DNA of 64,000 bases, from the NCBI RefSeq assembly GCF_007830515.1, contig NZ_VLKT01000014.1:1-64000 (forward strand), read 5' to 3'. This document shows positions 44,821 through 53,712 of the stretch, piece by piece. Position 1 is the stretch's first letter. Every line of letters starts with the position of its first letter. This DNA is from Mesorhizobium tianshanense. GTDB taxonomy: Bacteria > Pseudomonadota > Alphaproteobacteria > Rhizobiales > Rhizobiaceae. The notes below the pieces were generated by a model. The model had not been told where the DNA came from, made no database searches, and worked only from the letters and a program-made list of their open reading frames with translations. A program made the translations under genes and the position numbers.

Positions 44821-45768
44821 ATGGTCGCACTTCCATCCTTGCGGGGACTCCAGGCTTTCGAGGCTGCGGCGCGCTGCGGCAGTTTTGCCGCCGCAGCCGA
44901 AGAACTTTCGATTTCCGCGGCGGCGGTCAGCCAATTGATCCGGACCATCGAGGACCAGATGGGCCGCAAGCTGTTTCACCGGGTCAACCGCAGTGCCGTG
45001 CTGACCGATGCGGGTCGCGAAATGCTGCCTCGACTGACAACGGCCTTCGAGGAGATCGGCAGCGTGTCACGCGAGCTCAGCTGCGCGGAGTTTCGATCGC
45101 GGCTTGTCGTCTCGGTGCCGCCGTCCATGGCGATGGGCTGGCTCTCGACCCGCCTGGCGAGCTTTGTCGCTAGCCATGGCGCGGTCGATATATCCCTGAG
45201 AGGCGAAGACGATCCGGTGTCGTTCGACCGCGACCCGATCGACATACGTCTTTCCTATGGGCGCTCCCACTATCGCGACCAGGCAACGGAAGACATCGTG
45301 AGGGACGCCGTCTATCCCGTTTGCGCACCTGTGATGGCAAGGGGGATCAGCGATCCTGAAGGCGCCGCCGCCCTCGCCCGCTTGCCGTTGATCCACACGG
45401 ATTGGGGACCGACAGGCGCGTCTTTTCCGTCCTGGCGCAACTGGTTCGAGGCGGCTGGGATCGAACCCGGCCGCGCGAGCCAGCGCGGTCTGTCGGCGAA
45501 TTCGTCGCGGGCGGCGCTCGACCTCGCCATCTCCGGCCTCGGCGTCGCGCTCGCGCAGGGCGTCTTCTGCGCCGAGGCGGTGGAAGACGGCAGGCTGGTC
45601 AGGCCCGTCGCACAGGCGCTGGAGCTGCGCCAACCCTATTGCCTGACGATCCCGCAACGAAGCTTGAGGCGCGACGTGGTGGCAGCGTTCAGGCAGTGGC
45701 TGATCGATGAATGCCTGCGCTCAGCGGGTTCGCCAGCGTTGATCGCTTGGCCACCTGAGGGTCGGTGA
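44821..45768 (+). CDS. LysR family transcriptional regulator (GcvA-like)
   Basis: A 315-residue regulator with the GcvA-type N-terminus PSLRGLQAFEAAARCGSFAAAAEELSISAAAVSQLIRTIE and an effector domain (SRLVVSVPPSMAMGWLSTRL, later RLSYGRSHY). The ATG at 44821 is used; a TTG 9 bases earlier is also in frame. It is divergent from the desaturase gene and probably controls it. The inducer is unknown. Confidence 0.9.
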   Translation: MVALPSLRGLQAFEAAARCGSFAAAAEELSISAAAVSQLIRTIEDQMGRKLFHRVNRSAVLTDAGREMLPRLTTAFEEIGSVSRELSCAEFRSRLVVSVPPSMAMGWLSTRLASFVASHGAVDISLRGEDDPVSFDRDPIDIRLSYGRSHYRDQATEDIVRDAVYPVCAPVMARGISDPEGAAALARLPLIHTDWGPTGASFPSWRNWFEAAGIEPGRASQRGLSANSSRAALDLAISGLGVALAQGVFCAEAVEDGRLVRPVAQALELRQPYCLTIPQRSLRRDVVAAFRQWLIDECLRSAGSPALIAWPPEGR

Positions 45769-45782
45769 CGGCGGTTGTTCGG

Positions 45783-46043
45783 TCAGAGATGTCCGCTCAA
45801 TGCTGCCACCATGTCCTTGTTTGTCGCCACGGGAACGATCTCGAATTCGACCAGATCCGCCCATTCGACGACCCATTGCTGCAGGAGCGTGAAGTCATCG
45901 GCCTCCACCAGCAGGAAGCAGCGGCTCATGTCCGCCGCGATCCAGCTGTGGTGCACGAGAAGCGCGTCCGGCTTCAGGCGGCCCTGGTCGCGGAAGCGAC
46001 GGTAGATCTCCTTGCGGTCACAGCCGCGAAAATCCTCGGTCAC
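45783..46043 (-). CDS. DUF3303 domain protein, start region altered by a T7 run
   Basis: An 86-residue protein with the DUF3303 pattern (IYRRFRDQGRLKPDALLVHHSW, CFLLVEADD, LVEFEIVPV). Family members begin MLFMV-like; here ATG CTG TTT TTT occurs at 46056-46045, with GGGGA upstream, but one extra T in a run of seven puts it out of frame. The only in-frame start left is GTG at 46043, which has no ribosome binding site. It is therefore either a mutated gene, a phase-variable one or a base-calling error. It follows the RimK-like gene by 34 bases. Confidence 0.7.
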   Translation of the reverse strand: MTEDFRGCDRKEIYRRFRDQGRLKPDALLVHHSWIAADMSRCFLLVEADDFTLLQQWVVEWADLVEFEIVPVATNKDMVAALSGHL

Positions 46044-46077
46044 AAAAAAACAGCATCTATGTCCCCTATTCGGATAT

Positions 46078-47541
46078 CTACCGCCCCGGCCGGTCGAGCC
46101 GTTCCAGGAACCACTGCGTCAGCCGCACCCAGACCTCGTCCTTTTCGCCGGAATCCTCCCAGCCATGATCGAGGTTGGGATTGTCGTTGACCTCGATGAC
46201 GAAGACGCCGTCCCTGGTCTCCTTGAGGTCGACGCCGTAGAGGCCGTCGCCAATGCAACGCGCCGCCTTCACCGCCGTCTCGACGACATGGGCCGGCGCT
46301 TCCTTCAGCGTGAAGGTCTTGATGCCGCCCTGGTCGGGCTTGCCGTTGGCCTTGTGGTTGACGATCTGCCAGTGTTTCTTGGCCATCAGATAGTGCACGG
46401 CAAACAAGGGCTGGCCGCCAAGCACGCCGACGCGCCAGTCATATTCGGTCGGAATGAATTTTTGCGCGATCAGGAGATCGGAATCCTCCAGCCATTCGGT
46501 GGCCAGCGTCTTCAGTTCCTCGAAGGTCTCGCATTTCTTCACACCACGCGAAAATGACGAGTCCGGTATCTTCAGCACCAGCGGGAAACCCAGTGTCTGC
46601 GCCGCCACTTCAAGGTCCGAGATGCCGGCGATCATCACCGTCGGCGGCACCGGCACCTTGTTGTAGGTCATCAGCTCGTTGAGATAGACCTTGTTGGTGC
46701 AGCGGATCATCGACAGCGGATCGTCGATGACCGGCATGCCTTCCTGCTGGGCGCGGCGGGCGAAGCGGTAGGTGTGGTTGGAGATCGAGGTCGTCTCGCG
46801 GATGAACAGTGCGTCGTAATTGGCGAGCTTGGCCAGATCCTTCCTGGTGATCGGCTCGATTTCGACGCCCATTTTTTCGGCGATCTTGGCCCAATAGCGC
46901 AGCGACGAGATCTCAGACGGCGGCAACTCCTCATGCGGATCGACCAGCGTGGCGAAGGTGTAACGCGCCGGCGTGCGGCCCTTGGTGTCGCGCCACTCGC
47001 GGTTGGTGTAGGTCTCGAGGCACTGAAGGAAGCGCTTTTCTTCCTCCTCGGTCATCCTGGCCAGCGGATGGAAGCCGATCTTGCGGATCGACGCCCATTC
47101 GGCGCTGTCGGTGATGTGGACTTCCAGCGCCGGCGCCCGGAACCAGTCGAACAGGAGCTTGGCGAAGCGGTCCCATATCTTGGACGGGCCGATCCCGAAG
47201 AAGATGCAGACTTTTTGCGGAAAGGCGCCGCCCAGATCCTTGCGGCATTTGTTGAGCGCGAGTTCCAGCTCCGGCAGCGCGTGCTCGTAAAGCTTGCGCT
47301 CGGACAGGTCGATCATCGTCTCGACCGTCGGGATGACCTTGTGGCCGCGCGAGCCGGCGAGCAGCGAGGCATAATAGCCGCGGCTCTGGTAGCCGTAATT
47401 GTTCGACAGGTTGATCACCTTCGGCCGCTGGCCGCGAAACAGCGCCGGATGCGCAAGATAGTCGCGATTGGTGATGATCTTGTGCGGCGTCGCCACCTGA
47501 TCGAGATCGTTCTGCCGGCCCGTAAGGATGACCCAGGTCAT
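46078..47541 (-). CDS. RimK-like ATP-grasp ligase with N-terminal RLAN domain
   Basis: A 487-residue protein. The first ~200 residues (ITNRDYLAHPALFRGQRPKVINLSNNYGYQSRGYYASLLAG) form the RLAN domain found before certain RimK-like ligases; the rest is an ATP-grasp domain (PLVLKIPDSSFSRGVKK, LIAQKFIPTEYDWRVGVLGG, VDLKETRDGVFVIEVNDNPN). RimK-type enzymes join amino acids to a carboxyl group using ATP. Its start overlaps the stop of a GNAT-C39 fusion gene by 4 bases, so the two probably act together, perhaps making or trimming a peptide tag. The exact substrate is unknown. Confidence 0.9.
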   Translation of the reverse strand: MTWVILTGRQNDLDQVATPHKIITNRDYLAHPALFRGQRPKVINLSNNYGYQSRGYYASLLAGSRGHKVIPTVETMIDLSERKLYEHALPELELALNKCRKDLGGAFPQKVCIFFGIGPSKIWDRFAKLLFDWFRAPALEVHITDSAEWASIRKIGFHPLARMTEEEEKRFLQCLETYTNREWRDTKGRTPARYTFATLVDPHEELPPSEISSLRYWAKIAEKMGVEIEPITRKDLAKLANYDALFIRETTSISNHTYRFARRAQQEGMPVIDDPLSMIRCTNKVYLNELMTYNKVPVPPTVMIAGISDLEVAAQTLGFPLVLKIPDSSFSRGVKKCETFEELKTLATEWLEDSDLLIAQKFIPTEYDWRVGVLGGQPLFAVHYLMAKKHWQIVNHKANGKPDQGGIKTFTLKEAPAHVVETAVKAARCIGDGLYGVDLKETRDGVFVIEVNDNPNLDHGWEDSGEKDEVWVRLTQWFLERLDRPGR

Positions 47542-48644
47542 TGTCTGTCGCGCTTTCCGAGGGTGATGGCGGCACGCAATCCGTCGCGGCCGAACTGCGC
47601 CATGTTCATGAAGATGCCGTAAGGCACCGGAATGTTGGCAGCATCAAGGATGGTCTCCTGTCGTTCGTCCTCGACCCAGGGATCATGGATCAGGATATGA
47701 TCGCCGTCGTCGCCGATGGCCAGCACCCAGTGCGGAACCTTCCTGCCGAACATCAGGAAGCCGCTGATCAGGACCAGCACCAGCTTTCCTTCGGCGATCG
47801 CGGCGCGGATATCGTCGATGGCGAATGGGCGGTAATTCACCGGGATACCGTAACGTTCCGCACGCCGGCGAAAGTCGACCTGCGCCAGCTCCATCACCCG
47901 GCGCTTGTCGTGGCTGCGCACCGACTGCAGGAACAGCGCGCCATGGAAGGATACATAGATCTCCGCAGAGAGACCGCTTTCGTGGCCGGCAACGGCGAGG
48001 CCGAACGGCTCGCAGCCACCCGGCCCCGACATCATGAAAACGGTGGTCGCCTCGCGCCACAAACGGATTTCCATGACCGGGTCGGGCACGAAGCCGGAAT
48101 CGAAATTGGCCATTGCCATCATCAGGCAGCACGGGCCGCAGGTGAATTCGCAGGTCTGCTGGTAGAACGGCACCTTGGTGGCGACCGGAATGTCGCCGCG
48201 CAAGGTCTTTTCGTAGCGCAGCGCAGTGGCGCCGTCCTCGTAATAGCCCGGTTCGCGGCCGATCTTGCGGTAGCCGCTCTGCTCGTAGATGCGGATGGCT
48301 CGGCTGTTGTCCTCGCGCACCTCGAGGCGCAGCATCATGCGGTCGTGCCCGAAAGCGACCTCCTCGGCCCGTTCCAGCAGCATGCGGCCGATGCCGAGCC
48401 CGCCGAAAAAGGGGCCGATGGCGATGGAATAGAGCCGCGCGACGCCGCTGCCCTTGCGAAACAGCACGACCGCATAGCCGGCGACGCGGCCGTCGCTTTC
48501 GGCAACCAGCATCTCGGCGCTTTCGCGTTCGATCAACTGGCGAAAGGAGCGGCGGGAAATGCGGTCGCCCGAGAAAACAGCCTTCTCGATGGCGGCGAGC
48601 TCATCGACGTCGGACGCGCGGGCCGTGCGAATCTCGGCAGGCAT
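47538..48644 (-). CDS. GNAT acetyltransferase fused to a C39-like cysteine peptidase
   Basis: A 368-residue two-domain protein. Residues ~1-140 are a GNAT domain (VARLYSIAIGPFFGGLGIGRMLL for acetyl-CoA, LRLEVREDNSRAIRIYEQSGYRKIG). Residues ~145-350 are papain-like of the C39 type: Gln153 and Cys159 in QQTCEFTCGPCCLMM, His in KVPHWVLAIG and Asp in ILIHDPW are the likely catalytic set. C39 domains usually trim leader peptides at Gly-Gly sites. No transporter partner is present; instead it overlaps a RimK-like ligase. The combination suggests peptide processing, N-acetylation and ligation on the same substrate. Function not proven. Confidence 0.88.
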   Translation of the reverse strand: MPAEIRTARASDVDELAAIEKAVFSGDRISRRSFRQLIERESAEMLVAESDGRVAGYAVVLFRKGSGVARLYSIAIGPFFGGLGIGRMLLERAEEVAFGHDRMMLRLEVREDNSRAIRIYEQSGYRKIGREPGYYEDGATALRYEKTLRGDIPVATKVPFYQQTCEFTCGPCCLMMAMANFDSGFVPDPVMEIRLWREATTVFMMSGPGGCEPFGLAVAGHESGLSAEIYVSFHGALFLQSVRSHDKRRVMELAQVDFRRRAERYGIPVNYRPFAIDDIRAAIAEGKLVLVLISGFLMFGRKVPHWVLAIGDDGDHILIHDPWVEDERQETILDAANIPVPYGIFMNMAQFGRDGLRAAITLGKRDRQ

Positions 48645-48873
48645 GCGGGCTCGGAAAACCTCGATTGGGTTGTGGAAAAGGCCCTGGTCGAAACGTCGAT
48701 AACACCAGCCGAAGCGCCGGCATCCGTCAAGCGCTATCGCACCTCGATTCGGGCCGAATTGTGACAGTTTCGGCCCGGCGCATGAGGGCGCGTGGCACTG
48801 TAGATCAGTGCAACGGCTTTGAACAGGATCGCTGTTTTGACCGTGGCGCCAGCTTCGGAAAACAGGGCGCGGT

Positions 48874-49665
48874 TCAGCCGGCCAGCCCAGCCAAAAGCTG
48901 GCTGTAAGCGCTTTTCGCCACCGCAGTCAGCTGCGCGCGCGGCAGCGAGCCGACGACGGCGCAGCCATAGCCCTTGTCCAGCCAGTAGACAGCCTCGGGG
49001 CCGTTCTCTTCCGACCCATAGGTGCCCTTGGCCTTCTCGGCCGATTCAGCGGTGACGAACAGCGAGATGCGCTCGCCCTTGTCGTCCTCATAAAGCAGCA
49101 TCGCAGCCTTGCTCTCGCCAGCCGGCAGCAGCCGGCCGCCGACGAGCTGGAACCCTTCCGCCGCCAGATCCGGTGCGACCAGCTTCAGGCCGACCCGATT
49201 GGACAGCCAGGTCTGCAGATGATCCTTGTCTGAGGCAGGCACTTCCACCGCATGCCGTTTTTCGGCGGCATAGATGACATGGGCTGCGATCGCCTGCTCG
49301 GCGAGCTGGTCCTCGGCGGGATCTTCCAGGCCGAGACGGTCGATGCCGGCGACATAACCGCCAACACCGCCAATGGCCAGCATCGCCGCTGCGGCAGCCG
49401 CCAGCCACCAGCGCGAGCGCAATGCCGCCGTCTTGACCGGCGCCTCGCCGAACACGATCTTCTGCAACCGCGCCGGCACCGGCTCGTCGAGCACACCGGC
49501 GAAGGCGGCACGCAGCGCTGCGCGGTCGGCGACATAGCGGGCGCTCCTCACCTTCATTTCAGGATTGGCGTCGAGCCAGGCGTCATACGCCACGCGCTCG
49601 TCGCCCGGCAACTCGCCGTCGAGGGTCATGTGGATGTCGCGTTCGGAAAAATCGCGCGGGGTCAT
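48874..49665 (-). CDS. Anti-sigma factor, membrane-anchored
   Basis: A 263-residue protein with a cytoplasmic N-terminal domain (HMTLDGELPGDERVAYDAWLDANPE, typical of anti-sigma factors), one membrane helix (WWLAAAAAAMLAIGGVGGYVAG, about 86-107) and a periplasmic C-terminal domain of about 150 residues. It begins in a 4-base overlap with the stop of an ECF sigma factor gene, the normal order for a sigma/anti-sigma pair. The N-terminal part lacks the HxxxCxxC zinc motif. The signal sensed in the periplasm is unknown. Confidence 0.88.
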   Translation of the reverse strand: MTPRDFSERDIHMTLDGELPGDERVAYDAWLDANPEMKVRSARYVADRAALRAAFAGVLDEPVPARLQKIVFGEAPVKTAALRSRWWLAAAAAAMLAIGGVGGYVAGIDRLGLEDPAEDQLAEQAIAAHVIYAAEKRHAVEVPASDKDHLQTWLSNRVGLKLVAPDLAAEGFQLVGGRLLPAGESKAAMLLYEDDKGERISLFVTAESAEKAKGTYGSEENGPEAVYWLDKGYGCAVVGSLPRAQLTAVAKSAYSQLLAGLAG

Positions 49666-50180
49666 TTCTCGACGATCCTTATCGCCCGGCGGCGCGCCGT
49701 GTCGTCAAGCAGCCTGCGCAATTCCTCACGCCCGCGCGCGATGCGCGACATCAGCGTGCCGGCCGGCACGCCGAGTATGTTGGCGGCCTCGGCATAGGAA
49801 AAGCCTTCGATGGCGACCATGACGAGTGCCGCGCGCCGGTCCGGGCTGATTGCCTGCAGTGCGTCGATAATCTCGCGCGAGGCGATGTTCTCCACCTGCT
49901 CGGCGGGTGCTGCCTGCGCTTCGCCCGCTTCCAGCGGCAGCATCGCCACTTCACCGCGCCGGTTCACCTTGCGCATCTGGTCGATGAACAAATGATGCAT
50001 GATCGTAAACAGCCACCTCCTGGGGCTTTCTCCAGTCTGCCAATTGTCGAGCCGCACAAGCGCCCGTTCGAGACAGTCCTGAACGAGGTCGTCGGCGGAA
50101 TCGCGGTCGCGCAGCAGCGAGCGCGCATAACGGCGCAGACGCGGTATCTCGCCAAGGATTGCTGCCTTCTTTTCGTCCAT
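49662..50180 (-). CDS. ECF-type RNA polymerase sigma factor
   Basis: A 172-residue sigma factor with region 2 (LRRYARSLLRDRDSADDLVQDCLERAL, then WLFTIMHHLFIDQMRK) and region 4 (EGFSYAEAANILGVPAGTLMSRIARGREEL). The ATG at 50180 starts MDEKKAAILGEIPRL; a longer frame upstream is not conserved. The gene overlaps its anti-sigma partner by 4 bases. It is not of the EcfG general-stress type, since no PhyR/NepR genes are near. The regulon is unknown; no clear own promoter was identified. Confidence 0.92.
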   Translation of the reverse strand: MDEKKAAILGEIPRLRRYARSLLRDRDSADDLVQDCLERALVRLDNWQTGESPRRWLFTIMHHLFIDQMRKVNRRGEVAMLPLEAGEAQAAPAEQVENIASREIIDALQAISPDRRAALVMVAIEGFSYAEAANILGVPAGTLMSRIARGREELRRLLDDTARRRAIRIVEK

Positions 50181-50336
50181 GACCGCTGGTTCTGAGGCCG
50201 CCCTTCTTATCCCGATTGAACGCGCCTTCCCGGCGCGGCGCAAGCGGCCAGCGCGAAGCGGTCTGCCGCCCCGGTCACCCAAGCGATTGAATAACGCTGG
50301 CAGCGGGCGGTTTATTCCCGGTGGGATTGAAAACCG

Positions 50337-53111
50337 TTAGCCACTGCTCGTCTGAAGCTTTTCCCTGGCTGCTCGTGTCAGCAGCCGCTGGTAGAACAGG
50401 CCGATGCCGATCAGCACTGCCCCGAGGCCGATGAAGGACAGCGCCCTCAGCACGCCTTCCAGTTCCGACATGTCGAAGAGGAACACCTTCAGCACGGCCA
50501 CCGAGATCAGCGCGGCCGAGGCGATGCGCAGCACCTGCGATTTCAGCCAGACGCCGGCGGTAAGCAGCGCCACACCGATGATCAGCCACAGCGCGGAATA
50601 GGTGTAGGTTTCAAGCTGGCCGAGGCCGCTCCACAGGCCGATGAACTCACCCTTGAACAGACGCCGAACCGACAGCGTCGCATAGGCGAAAGCAAGCAGT
50701 GCCGCCACCAGCGCCAGCATCGCGGCATACCATTTCGGCCTGACGTCACGGGCATAGAGCGCGAGCCCCCCGGCAGCGACGGCCGGCAGGAGATAGGCCA
50801 GGAACAGCAGGTTGAACACCGGGATCCGGCCGGTCGATTCGTCCGTAAACAGCGGGTTCAGCACCAGGAAATGCTGGACGACGACGAAGGCGGCCGAGAC
50901 CACGCCCGCGGCAAGCGAACCGTAGCGCAGCACCGAGCTTGGCGAGCGCATGTCGATGGCGACCAGGATGGCGCCGGCGCCGATGGCGATCAGCGTGTAG
51001 ATCGCCTGTTCGGTGAGCGTCGCGGCACCCGTGTCGATGACACCGCCATGCATGGCGTGGCGCACAAGCATGGCAATTGTGAGCAGCGCAAACAGCGCAG
51101 CGCCCGCTTCCAAGGCGAGGCGCGGCCGGCCATTGCCAGCCATTGGTAGTGCGGGGGTGGTGCGGGCGAGCTGCCAGGCGGCAAAGCCGAAGGCGAGCGC
51201 CGGTACGCCGTATCCGGGCAGCAGCCAGTTGAAGACAGGCGTCGTCGACAGGAATTCGGCGCCGACGATCGTCGGATCGAAGGCGATACGGCCGAGCACC
51301 GCGATAACCGCACCGACCGAAATCCAGCCGAGCACCGGATAGGCGCGCCAGCGGGTGGCCAGCGCCGGCACGATGGCCGCGGCACCCAAAAGGATGGTGG
51401 TCCAGCCGGAGCCGAAGGCCATGTAGAGCATCAGCAAGGCGGCGACTGCTGCCCCGCCAAGCGCGAACGAGACGGCAGCACCGCCCTTCAGCGGCGGCTC
51501 CTCGCCCTGCGCGATCCATTCGCCGCCAGCGGCGAAGACCACGACCAGAAGGGCCGCAACCGCCGCGTAGACAAGATCGCGGTCGAGATTGCCGAAGGTG
51601 ACCCAGAGCGTCAGGAGAATGACCAGCGGCGCGGCAACGCCCCATGCCGCCCATGAGGCGGCGCGGATTTGTGCCGACGCGGCAAGGTTGCGCGCCGCCC
51701 AGAAGCCGGCTCCGATGAAGACAAACCCGAGAAAGATACCGACCCTGAGCATCAGCGTATCGGTCACCGCCGGCGGCAGGCCTTCGACGCCGAGAGCGCC
51801 ACCCGAAAAGTCGGAAACGATCGAGGTTGGCGGAATAATGCCGAGATAGACCAGCACCGTCGCCAGCCCTGCGGCGTGCAGGAGCGCCAGCGCCAGCGGC
51901 CGGTAGAGCGCCACCGCGACCAGGGCTGCGATAAGGGCTGCTCCCCGCGGAGCATCGCCGGCGGCGCCGTATGCCGGGTCTATGAACAGCGCCATCGCCG
52001 AAAGACCGACGAACAAGCCAGGTGCGATCGAAGGCCAGTCGAAGCCCCTGGCCGGTTCTGCTTCGCCACCGCGCCGGCCGAGCCAGACGAAGGCAAGCAC
52101 GGCCAAGGTGACGGCATCGATGAACAGGATGGTGGAGAGGTTAGCGCCAGGCGCATCGGTCATGTAGAAGATGGTCCAGAGGCCGGTGCCGACGAAGGCC
52201 GCCGCCATCAGCAACCTCCAGTCGCGCATGCGGGCGATGACGCCCGCGGCGGCAAGCACGATCGAGAGATAGCCGAACAGCGCCCATGGATTGGGTGCCT
52301 GCGAAGCGACCAGAACCGGGGTCACCATGGCGCCGAGCAGGCCGATGCCGGCCAGCGCCTGGCCGTGGACGAGGGCTGCTGCGATCGTCGCCACGCCGAT
52401 GGCGCCAAGCAGCGTGAAGGCGAGCGCCGGACCGATGAAGCCGTAAATGCCATGCGCGGCATAGACCGTGCCGAACAGGATGAAGGCGCCAGCCGCTGTC
52501 AGGATCGCGGGAATGTAGGCGCCGGTCGCTCCCTGCACCGGCACCCTGAAGCCGGTGCGGCGGATGAACTCGCCGGCGGCGACCAGCACCAGCCCGAGCA
52601 CCGCCGCCATGGCAAGCCGCACGCCGGGCCCGAAAATGCCGGCCTCGATGGTGTAGCGGATCAGGAACAGCCCGCCCAGCGCCAGCGCGATGCCACCGAC
52701 CCAGACCGCCCAGCGGGTGCCAAGCGCCGTTTCGACATCGGTCTGGCGGGCGGCCTTCGCCGTTGCGGCGTCCTGCCTGGTGGGCTCCGCCGCCTTCGGC
52801 GCCGCTTCGCCGGAAGTCCACGGTCCCGATACGACCTCGCTGGTGCTGGCATCAGCTTCCGCGGCCGGCGTTTCCGGCGCGTTTGCCGGTAGCGAGGCAA
52901 TGTCTGTCGCTGCGGCCGGGGCCGCCTCTGCCGGCTTATCTTCCGTCGTTGCCTGGTCGGCCGGTTTGGCCGCAGGCAGCACGGCACCGGAAAGCACGAG
53001 GCTGCGCAGCGCCCCAAGCTCGCGCTCGATCAGGCCGATGCGGCTCTGCTGGCGCGAAATAATGACGAACAGCGCGATGATCGCGACAAGGCCGATCAGG
53101 CTTTCGAACAT
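50337..53111 (-). CDS. DUF2339 family large multi-pass membrane protein
   Basis: A 924-residue protein with an N-terminal helix and coiled-coil-like stretch (IISRQQSRIGLIERELGALRSL), an Ala/Pro/Glu-rich linker to about residue 125, and then roughly 25 hydrophobic segments to the C-terminus. TRWAVWVGGIALALGGLFLIRYTIEAGIFGPGVR starts the DUF2339 core. The family is widespread but unnamed; a transport or envelope role is only inferred. It stands between the ECF sigma factor gene and the thioesterase gene, all on the minus strand. Confidence 0.85.
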   Translation of the reverse strand: MFESLIGLVAIIALFVIISRQQSRIGLIERELGALRSLVLSGAVLPAAKPADQATTEDKPAEAAPAAATDIASLPANAPETPAAEADASTSEVVSGPWTSGEAAPKAAEPTRQDAATAKAARQTDVETALGTRWAVWVGGIALALGGLFLIRYTIEAGIFGPGVRLAMAAVLGLVLVAAGEFIRRTGFRVPVQGATGAYIPAILTAAGAFILFGTVYAAHGIYGFIGPALAFTLLGAIGVATIAAALVHGQALAGIGLLGAMVTPVLVASQAPNPWALFGYLSIVLAAAGVIARMRDWRLLMAAAFVGTGLWTIFYMTDAPGANLSTILFIDAVTLAVLAFVWLGRRGGEAEPARGFDWPSIAPGLFVGLSAMALFIDPAYGAAGDAPRGAALIAALVAVALYRPLALALLHAAGLATVLVYLGIIPPTSIVSDFSGGALGVEGLPPAVTDTLMLRVGIFLGFVFIGAGFWAARNLAASAQIRAASWAAWGVAAPLVILLTLWVTFGNLDRDLVYAAVAALLVVVFAAGGEWIAQGEEPPLKGGAAVSFALGGAAVAALLMLYMAFGSGWTTILLGAAAIVPALATRWRAYPVLGWISVGAVIAVLGRIAFDPTIVGAEFLSTTPVFNWLLPGYGVPALAFGFAAWQLARTTPALPMAGNGRPRLALEAGAALFALLTIAMLVRHAMHGGVIDTGAATLTEQAIYTLIAIGAGAILVAIDMRSPSSVLRYGSLAAGVVSAAFVVVQHFLVLNPLFTDESTGRIPVFNLLFLAYLLPAVAAGGLALYARDVRPKWYAAMLALVAALLAFAYATLSVRRLFKGEFIGLWSGLGQLETYTYSALWLIIGVALLTAGVWLKSQVLRIASAALISVAVLKVFLFDMSELEGVLRALSFIGLGAVLIGIGLFYQRLLTRAAREKLQTSSG

Positions 53112-53193
53112 GGCGGTTCCCCCAAACCAGGCCAGTTTACTGACATTCAGTTTTCACTGACACTTAAATGCGGCGGCCAAACGACCGGCCCAT

Positions 53194-53712
53194 TCAACGC
53201 GCCGCCAGATTGGCAGCCGGAAAGATCGAGCATGTTTCGGTGCCGAAAGCCAGCAGCTTGCCATTGGCATCCTTCAGCGTCGCTTCCGAAACCGCCAGTG
53301 TGCGGCCCTTGTGCACGACCCTGCCCTCGCAAACCACTTCACCGGTCTTCGGCGTGATCGGCCGCGTCAGATTCACCTTGAACTCCGCCGTCGTATAGGC
53401 CTCGCCCTTGTCGAGCAGAGTCTGCACCGCGCAGGCAAGAGCCGAATCCAGCAGTGTCGCGGCCCAGCCGCCATGCACCCCACCCAGCGGGTTGAGATGG
53501 CGCTCGTTGGGCCTGCCGCGAAACACCGCGCGTCCTTCCGACACTTCCGCCAGGCCGAAACTGAGCTGGAAGGAAATCGGCGGCGCCGGGTATTTGTTGT
53601 CGATGATGCGCTGGAGCAATTCCAGACCGGTATACTCGAGGATGTCGGCGTGCGGAATGGTGCCGAGGCCGAGCGGCGAGACCCGGCCGGGATAGAGTTC
53701 CACTTCGCTCAT
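53194..53712 (-). CDS. PaaI-type hotdog-fold thioesterase
   Basis: A 172-residue protein with the PaaI-type thioesterase motif [20 protein letters not shown] (about 78-97), followed by [13 protein letters not shown] and a conserved [19 protein letters not shown]. Such enzymes hydrolyse acyl-CoA thioesters; the acyl group is not predictable. Its start overlaps the recO stop by 4 bases. Confidence 0.88.
   Translation of the reverse strand: MSEVELYPGRVSPLGLGTIPHADILEYTGLELLQRIIDNKYPAPPISFQLSFGLAEVSEGRAVFRGRPNERHLNPLGGVHGGWAATLLDSALACAVQTLLDKGEAYTTAEFKVNLTRPITPKTGEVVCEGRVVHKGRTLAVSEATLKDANGKLLAFGTETCSIFPAANLAAR

Noticed and set aside
51669..52892. A 407-codon plus-strand frame opposite the DUF2339 gene
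   Set aside because: Very rich in Arg, Gly, Asp and Gln with no hydrophobic core; shadow of the membrane protein gene.
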